Assembly: GCA_035704495.1 (NCBI GenBank)
Contig: DASSWW010000063.1
Span: 1 to 9,347, forward strand
Direction of reading: 5' to 3'
Source: UBA6022 sp035704495
GTDB lineage: Bacteria; Patescibacteriota; Saccharimonadia; Saccharimonadales; Saccharimonadaceae
Length of the DNA stretch: 9,347 bases
In this document: one piece after another, positions 5,232-9,347 of the stretch
Position numbering within the stretch: the stretch's first letter is position 1
Layout: every line of letters starts with the position of its first letter
Notes under the pieces: generated by a model
Database searches by the model: none
What the model saw: the letters and a program-made list of their open reading frames with translations, nothing else
Told to the model about the DNA's origin: nothing
Program-made: the position numbers and the translations under genes

Positions 5232-5279
5232 AAAGCCCGCCCCCTAAAGGAGCAGGCTCGTACTTTAGGGGCGGACTTT
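5232..5279 (-). terminator. terminator of the CAP operon, with shared loop motif
   Basis: AAAGCCCGCCCCCTAAAG (5232-5249) pairs with CTTTAGGGGCGGACTTT (5263-5279), with one bulge and one mismatch. On the minus strand it ends GGGCGGGCTTTTACTTT. The loop contains GAGCCTGCTC, a GAGC/GCTC mini-stem, nearly identical to that at 3681-3692. The first minus-strand arm covers the last codons and stop of the 89-aa gene. Confidence 0.75.
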
Positions 5280-5534
5280 GCATTTTTGCAGAATCAATTC
5301 AACTTGTGTGCGAATTTCGCTGACTGGGTCACATCCTGTGATGGTAACCACGCACAGTTGTGGAGTAGGAAATTCGACCTTTTTCACCTCTTGTATTTGG
5401 CGACGCACTTTTCGATCGATATCATCTTTTTCATGAGTAAATGGCGACGTTGTTAGGCGAATATTAAGACGTGTGGTTGCTCGTATAACATTTGCTTGCG
5501 CCCTTTTTTCATGGACACGTTTTTGGCGACTCAT
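5265..5534 (-). CDS. hypothetical small basic protein, 89 aa
   Basis: I do not recognise this protein. It is strongly basic at the N-terminus (M-S-R-Q-K-R-V-H-E-K-R), with a charged middle (HEKDDIDRKVRRQIQEVKKVEF) and a C-terminal part that may form a strand and a helix (LCVVTITGCDPVSEIRTQVELILQKC). No signal peptide or membrane segment is visible, so it is probably cytoplasmic and could bind nucleic acid, though no motif shows this. The start is ATG at 5534, with AGGAG 5 nt upstream. It begins 2 nt after the TGA of the 43-aa ORF, whose last codons carry that binding site. Its stop codon lies inside the terminator stem. It appears to be the last gene of a unit headed by the CAP-domain gene. 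Confidence 0.7.
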   Translation of the reverse strand: MSRQKRVHEKRAQANVIRATTRLNIRLTTSPFTHEKDDIDRKVRRQIQEVKKVEFPTPQLCVVTITGCDPVSEIRTQVELILQKCKVRP

Positions 5535-5536
5535 AA

Positions 5537-5668
5537 TCACTCCTGTTGTTGTGATGCCTCAAAATGTTTGATATGCAATTTGACTTGCCTACCTGTTGCT
5601 CTGCATTCGATGGTACGATGTTTTTTTTGTAAAAACAATCTGCGTATATTTAATACTACCTCTGTCAT
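5537..5668 (-). CDS. very small ORF, 43 aa, between the CAP gene and the 89-aa gene
   Basis: ATG at 5668 opens 43 codons ending in TGA at 5537-5539. The upstream codon is a stop, so this is the only start. The product is basic: M-T-E-V-V-L-N-I-R-R-L-F-L-Q-K-K-H, then CRATGRQVKLHIKHFE and a glutamine-rich end. It lies 20 nt after the CAP gene stop and 2 nt before the ATG of the 89-aa gene, filling that gap almost exactly. A TATTCT 7 nt before the ATG could be a -10 for a leaderless message; no binding site is seen. It is the only ORF here stopping at TGA. Tight packing supports it; no homology is recognised. Confidence 0.5.
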   Translation of the reverse strand: MTEVVLNIRRLFLQKKHRTIECRATGRQVKLHIKHFEASQQQE

Positions 5669-5688
5669 TTACGCAAGAATAAGCGGTA

Positions 5689-6579
5689 TTAAATCTGGCC
5701 GCCGCTGTACAGTGCCAGCATGACAACCATAACAGTCAGCATCCCACCGGCTTTAATCGCACCGTGATGACGATACCATGATTGACGCATGACTTTTGGC
5801 AGTTTTTGTCGATACATATGAGCCATGACTGCGATCCCTGTCGCAAAACTAAGTAGCAACATTGATCCCAACACTGCGGGAGTCATGGACTGCACTGCCA
5901 TTCCTAATTGCGTGACGATACCGCCAGTCGGTGTACTGGCGGTTGCCACCGTGCTTTGTACACCCGCCACGCCTTCGGTAGCTGGTTGACCATATAATGC
6001 CACGACAATTGTCGCTGGTTTGTCGTCAAGATTCCCACTCACCACCGCAAAACCGACATCTTTATAGCCTGGTTCTAAAATATTTGCGCGGTGTTCGGGT
6101 GAATTCAACCATGCTTGTGTCGCTGATTCTGCTGTATAAAAGTTTTTGGCCAGATTTTCGCCGGCTCTAGCATAGTCATACCCGGCCTGGGCAAACCATT
6201 TCCATGGTTCGGTACCGTCTGGTGCCGTGTGTGCCCAATATTGCTGCGCAAACATGTCGTTGGCTTTCAGATACGCCGCTTGATTTAATTGTTGATTAAG
6301 TTGAATGTCGTTTAGATTATGGCTACGCCGAGCATCGTTCGTACCATTTAGCAGCGCCGCGACCGTAATACTGGCTTTGTCGCCCAGCACTGTGCCGGTG
6401 GTTGTGACGTTATAGCCTAGCTGCAAGCCAATCACTCCCACAAAAATCGCAACCAATCCATAACGCCGAATCAGATGCGGACGATACTGATTAGATTTGT
6501 GCGGCACCACCGCTAATTTCACCTGTCGATGCAGATGCTTTTTGAGCGGTAGTTTTCTGATTGGTTTTTTTGTTTTCAT
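5689..6579 (-). CDS. membrane-anchored CAP (SCP/PR-1) domain protein
   Basis: A 296-aa membrane protein with an extracytoplasmic CAP (CAP/SCP/PR-1, YkwD-like) domain. A very basic cytoplasmic N-terminus (1-40, containing PHKSNQYRPHLIRR at 27-40) leads into a membrane segment at about 41-57, then TVLGDK (63-68). The CAP domain spans about 73-197. All four conserved cavity residues are present: H117 in YWAHTAPDG, E141 in AGENLA, and E162 and H163 in SPEHRANIL. After a Thr/Gly linker come two more hydrophobic segments (about 233-254 and 279-292) around a basic loop, suggesting N-in with the CAP domain outside. The biochemical role of bacterial CAP proteins is not settled. It is headed by a -10 at 6602-6607 and followed by two small genes. 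No ribosome binding site is seen at the ATG. Confidence 0.88.
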   Translation of the reverse strand: MKTKKPIRKLPLKKHLHRQVKLAVVPHKSNQYRPHLIRRYGLVAIFVGVIGLQLGYNVTTTGTVLGDKASITVAALLNGTNDARRSHNLNDIQLNQQLNQAAYLKANDMFAQQYWAHTAPDGTEPWKWFAQAGYDYARAGENLAKNFYTAESATQAWLNSPEHRANILEPGYKDVGFAVVSGNLDDKPATIVVALYGQPATEGVAGVQSTVATASTPTGGIVTQLGMAVQSMTPAVLGSMLLLSFATGIAVMAHMYRQKLPKVMRQSWYRHHGAIKAGGMLTVMVVMLALYSGGQI

Positions 6580-6601
6580 TAATGGTATCGCTTGTGCCTA
6601 T

Positions 6602-6607
6602 AGTATA
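6602..6607 (-). promoter_or_regulatory. -10 element of the CAP gene
   Basis: TATACT on the minus strand, 22 nt before the ATG at 6579, gives a leader of about 15-17 nt without a Shine-Dalgarno sequence. No clear -35 hexamer is seen; the corresponding position falls in the stem of the terminator at 6622-6655. Confidence 0.5.
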
Positions 6608-6621
6608 CCCATTTACACCAT

Positions 6622-6655
6622 AAAAAGCGAGAGACGTAATAGTCTCTCGCTTTTT
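6622..6655. terminator. bidirectional intrinsic terminator after the large surface protein gene
   Basis: AAAAAGCGAGAGAC (6622-6635) and GTCTCTCGCTTTTT (6642-6655) form a perfect 14-bp stem with a 6-nt loop and T-runs on both strands. It ends the large surface-protein gene and separates it from the CAP gene promoter. Confidence 0.88.
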
Positions 6656-6677
6656 TGTCACTAGATATATAGAATCT

Positions 6678-9347
6678 TTAGATTTCGGTTCCGCGATATC
6701 GACGAATCGCTGCGGCAAGCCATAGCCAACCAGCGACAGCAACGCTGGCAATTGCAAGCCACCAAAACCATGCTAGGCCAAAGATCTTAAAGATATCATT
6801 ACCTGTTTCAATCGCACCAGTGTTTGCTAGTGGTGTACCGTTGTCTTGGGTACCCAGGACTTCAGCGTCATCTTCTTCGGTGTTTTCGTCTTCGTCGTCT
6901 TGTGCGCCAAGAACGTCAGAGCCATTAAACACTAGTCCATTATTTGCAGCGTTTGCGAAAATAGGCTGAGTCAATGCGGTGATTGCGCCAGTTCGACTAA
7001 TTGACTGTTGCGTATTGCTGCCCGAATTAGTAGCTTGGTCTGTATTTGTAGAATCAGTTTCGTCTTCATTACTCGTAGAATCGTCACCATCTTCATTTTC
7101 ATTGCTAGGTGCACTTACACCGTAGTAGTATGTTACTGCATCGCTCCACTCGCTCCAGTTACCTGCGTTATCTTGAGCGCGTACATCAATAGTAAATGCG
7201 CTTAAAACGCCGCCCGATAATTGTTGGTCGCGGTATGGATTATCTGTATCACGTGTGTCGACGACAACGCTACCATCGCGTGTGTACTCATATCGGATTT
7301 GGTATCGGTCAATACCGCTAGTATCATCCGGCGTTGACCATTCGGCGCGAATAACGCCAGGAGTACCTGGGAATTCTTGACTCTCGCTTGGTGCGCTGAT
7401 AATAGGTGCATCCGAAGCTTCATTATCAATAGTTACCGCTAACTTACTAGAGCGGTTATGGCTTTGCGCGTCTTCAGTTGAAACCTTGAAATTATAGTTG
7501 GTGGTTTCGCCAGCTGGTACGGTGTCACGAGTATCAAAAGTAACTTCGTATTCGTTTGCTGTACCGTCAACTTTTTGCATTGCGTAACCGTGTGATTCAC
7601 CGAATTCGCTGCCAACCAGTTTGAAAGTAACATAATTCAGTGGACTATCATCAGTAATTTTGACACGTACGGTCTCTTCGCCGCCGATTACATCGCCTTC
7701 CTCATGTGAAAGAAATTGTATAGAGGGGCTAGCGTTGTCGACTAAGAAATTATTAACTGATTTGTGACTGCGACTATTGCCTACGGTGTCGTTAGCTACG
7801 AACTTCAGGGTGTACTTATCAGAACCACTTTCAAACTCGTTAGTATTGATAGTTCGCGAATAGAAATCGGTATCACCTTCGCGGTAAAGAGTATACTGAC
7901 CACTTTCTTTGTCGCTACCGTTCTCTTGAAATTTGACATAAACGCGGTTCAGGCCAGCGGCGCCACGTTCATCAATTTTAACTTTGACAAAAACATCACC
8001 GCTATCTGCGTCACCGTTCAGCGGCGTAATAGTTGTAATCTTTGGATTAGCGTTATCTATATTAATTTTCGTGCTTTTATTGCTACGACTCTTGTCACGA
8101 TCATCGTTGGCATTAAACTTCAACGTATAGCGGCCGAAACTATTTTCGAAGTCTTTAGTATTCAAAGTCACTTTCCACATGTTACTATCGTCAATCTGTT
8201 CTAAATTGTAAGAACTACTTTCAAAATCATTATCCCCAAGGAATTTGAGAGATACGTTACGCACAGCATCGCCATCAGGGTCTGTTGCTTTGACATTTAC
8301 AGTAATCTCTCCTGCGACTGTGCTATCGTCTGCAGGCGCAATGACATTAATTTTTGGACCGCTGATGTTTGGCAGCGTGTGAGTAAGCACATAAACCTTT
8401 GCATTTCCATAAGTCGTAACACTATACTGTTCGTTCACGTCTCGGACGACCACTTCTTTTGTACTATCGTCAACGTAGATATGTGCTTTGCCTGCTTCAG
8501 CGTGAGAGCTTGCACCTTTCACTGTCAGCATCGCTGGTTGGCTGGTTTTTTGATCAACGTTCATCGCATACCATGCGTTGCCGCTGGTAGTAATATTGTA
8601 AGCAGTTACAGAAGAGCTGTTCACTATCAGCCCGGCATTGTTATTGTTACTTGCGACATTGTTCAACTGCACATTTGTAGATTCATACACGTTTATACCG
8701 TGGAGATCCGTACCGTTCGTGCCATCTATTATCAGATTCGAGATAGTAACATTGTTCGTACCGATAATGTTGATGACCGAGTTCTTACTGTTACCGTCTT
8801 TTTCGCCATATGTACTTAGAGTGTGCCCGTTACCATCAATGACGATAGGCTGATTGATAGTAACTTGACGATCCGTGGTAAGATTTTCGCTTAATACAAT
8901 TGTATCACCAGCTTCAGTGACTCCGTTTGCGCTGTCAGCGTCAGAAATTGCTGCATGAATAGTATCAAAGTACTCTTCCGCAACACCGCTAGCATCGGTG
9001 CGATATACTGGACCAGTAACGGGTGCAGCTTCGGTCACATTAATTACTACGGGCAGTTCGGCGATGATTTCGTCGTTCACATCATTCAAAAGTGTCACTG
9101 ACGCTTTGTAAGTAACCGTATCTTCAAATGTAACTCTGTAATCTTTGGTACCGGTAGATGCCAATGAAAAAACTTCTTCGCTACCACGAGGCATTGGAGA
9201 ATATGTTCCGTCGGTATTTTTCTCTTCAATAAGAATTGCACTTGGATTGCCTTTGGTAAGCGCCATTTCAATACGGGCGTTAACACCAGTAGCGTTAGCT
9301 ATGTTATCAAGCTGAACGCTAAATTCTGTTGGTGTGTCTACTGTTAC
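6678..9347 (-). CDS. large modular surface protein, 5' end beyond the window
   Basis: The frame is open to the window edge, so at least 889 residues are visible and the true start is upstream. The first ATG inside the window (9266, used for numbering below) is internal: 27 sense codons precede it, continuing an Ig-like fold. In order: the tail of a beta-rich domain (to about 78); a right-handed beta-helix region (about 97-240), with GDTIVLSENLT, then IVIDGNGHTL and Asn-rich rungs; a strand-rich spacer; three tandem Ig-like repeats (302-615); a fibronectin-III-like domain (about 620-715, RYQIRYEY...DVRAQDNAGNWSEWS); an acidic Ser/Thr/Asn-rich linker (718-757); two VLG[AT]QD motifs (785 and 803); and LANTG with a hydrophobic tail and RRYR. 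It is likely an exported adhesin-like or polysaccharide-contacting protein attached at its C-terminus. No catalytic motif is evident in the beta-helix. Confidence 0.9.
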   Translation of the reverse strand, partial: VTVDTPTEFSVQLDNIANATGVNARIEMALTKGNPSAILIEEKNTDGTYSPMPRGSEEVFSLASTGTKDYRVTFEDTVTYKASVTLLNDVNDEIIAELPVVINVTEAAPVTGPVYRTDASGVAEEYFDTIHAAISDADSANGVTEAGDTIVLSENLTTDRQVTINQPIVIDGNGHTLSTYGEKDGNSKNSVINIIGTNNVTISNLIIDGTNGTDLHGINVYESTNVQLNNVASNNNNAGLIVNSSSVTAYNITTSGNAWYAMNVDQKTSQPAMLTVKGASSHAEAGKAHIYVDDSTKEVVVRDVNEQYSVTTYGNAKVYVLTHTLPNISGPKINVIAPADDSTVAGEITVNVKATDPDGDAVRNVSLKFLGDNDFESSSYNLEQIDDSNMWKVTLNTKDFENSFGRYTLKFNANDDRDKSRSNKSTKINIDNANPKITTITPLNGDADSGDVFVKVKIDERGAAGLNRVYVKFQENGSDKESGQYTLYREGDTDFYSRTINTNEFESGSDKYTLKFVANDTVGNSRSHKSVNNFLVDNASPSIQFLSHEEGDVIGGEETVRVKITDDSPLNYVTFKLVGSEFGESHGYAMQKVDGTANEYEVTFDTRDTVPAGETTNYNFKVSTEDAQSHNRSSKLAVTIDNEASDAPIISAPSESQEFPGTPGVIRAEWSTPDDTSGIDRYQIRYEYTRDGSVVVDTRDTDNPYRDQQLSGGVLSAFTIDVRAQDNAGNWSEWSDAVTYYYGVSAPSNENEDGDDSTSNEDETDSTNTDQATNSGSNTQQSISRTGAITALTQPIFANAANNGLVFNGSDVLGAQDDEDENTEEDDAEVLGTQDNGTPLANTGAIETGNDIFKIFGLAWFWWLAIASVAVAGWLWLAAAIRRYRGTEI
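6681..6830 (-). other. C-terminal sorting signal-like anchor (LANTG)
   Basis: The last 50 residues of the large surface protein read LANTG, nine residues, a tryptophan-rich hydrophobic stretch (about 826-854, including GLAWFWWLAIASVAVAGWLW) and the basic end RRYRGTEI. The order and spacing fit a sortase substrate. The motif has alanine where classical LPxTG has proline, as in LAxTG substrates of class E sortases. If no matching sortase exists, it would still act as a C-terminal membrane anchor. Confidence 0.65.
7422..8363 (-). repeat. three tandem Ig-like repeats of about 105 aa in the surface protein
   Basis: Protein-level repeat units lie at residues 302-406, 407-511 and 512-615 (DNA 8049-8363, 7734-8048 and 7422-7733). 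Each opens with a proline and beta-strand (GPKINVIAP, NPKITTITP, SPSIQFLS), has a V[KR]V strand, and ends with a D...S.[NHS]K..... [IV]DN strand leading into the next unit. The units are clearly related but diverged, so the duplication is old rather than a recent DNA repeat. Confidence 0.8.

Noticed and set aside
6491..6757. Minus-strand 88-aa frame bridging the surface-protein gene end and the CAP gene start
   Set aside because: It overlaps both genes in another frame and reads straight through the perfect terminator hairpin at 6622-6655.
7422..8363. Recent DNA-level tandem duplication in the Ig repeats
   Set aside because: The units align at the protein level only; their nucleotide sequences have diverged too far for a recent expansion or assembly artefact.
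7764..8853. Plus-strand frames inside the surface protein gene (7764-8204, 8379-8819, 8638-8853)
   Set aside because: These are antisense shadows in a long, domain-rich coding region; the hydrophobic look comes from complementing Asp/Asn/Thr-rich codons.
9264..9266. ATG at 9266 as the start of the large surface protein
   Set aside because: The same frame continues without a stop for 27 codons to the window edge, with beta-domain-like sequence (VTVDTPTEFSVQLDN), so this methionine is internal.
1..9347. parS sites, DnaA-box clusters, tRNA/rRNA genes, insertion sequences or CRISPR arrays
   Set aside because: I looked for GTTTCACGTGAAAC-like palindromes, TTATCCACA boxes, tRNA-like cloverleafs, transposase motifs and spaced direct repeats and found none. 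TTATCACAA near 3179 lacks a base of the DnaA box.
1..9347. Alternative genetic code with TGA as glycine
   Set aside because: No in-frame TGA occurs in any of the long genes, and glycine is encoded by GGN throughout.

Overview
The window looks like chromosome of a small-genome bacterium with the standard genetic code, most likely a Candidate Phyla Radiation member and, as a best guess, Candidatus Saccharibacteria (TM7). This is inference from gene style. The evidence is a membrane-anchored CAP-domain protein with a basic N-terminus containing PHKSNQYRPHLIRR and a VLG motif after its membrane segment, short intergenic gaps, several unrecognised small genes, and promoters placed for leaderless or very short leaders. 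Genes end in TAA or TAG, with one small ORF on TGA, and no long gene reads through TGA, so the TGA-as-glycine code of Gracilibacteria and SR1 is not in use. No mobile element, tRNA, rRNA or CRISPR array was seen.

Layout, left to right. lepB (type I signal peptidase, 130-732) is the only confident plus-strand gene. A possible partial gene diverges from it at the left edge. Everything to the right is on the minus strand. lepB converges on an unrecognised 173-aa gene (817-1338). Next come the overlapping partition genes parB (1434-2321) and parA (2311-3072), with a clear extended -10 promoter at 3101-3130. A bidirectional terminator separates them from the ribosomal protein L21 gene rplU (3275-3583), which has its own promoter and terminator. 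Next are two small unrecognised genes joined by a TAATG overlap (3744-4064, or 4094 if the upper start is used, and 4094-4273), then galU-like sugar nucleotidyltransferase (4373-5191).

The right half is about the cell surface. A probable operon runs from a CAP-domain membrane protein (5689-6579) through a 43-aa ORF (5537-5668) to an 89-aa basic protein (5265-5534). The right third is the C-terminal 889 residues of a large exported protein (6678 to the window edge): a beta-helix region, three tandem Ig-like repeats of about 105 aa, a fibronectin-III-like domain, an acidic linker and a C-terminal LANTG / hydrophobic / RRYR anchor. The gene is open at 9347, so its start lies outside the window.

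Functionally, parAB serves chromosome segregation, rplU translation, and galU activated sugar for surface glycans. lepB and the two exported proteins concern secretion and the cell surface. The most useful non-obvious signals are a loop sequence shared by two terminators, promoters abutting start codons, two pairs of tiny unannotated genes, and a VLG motif in both surface proteins.
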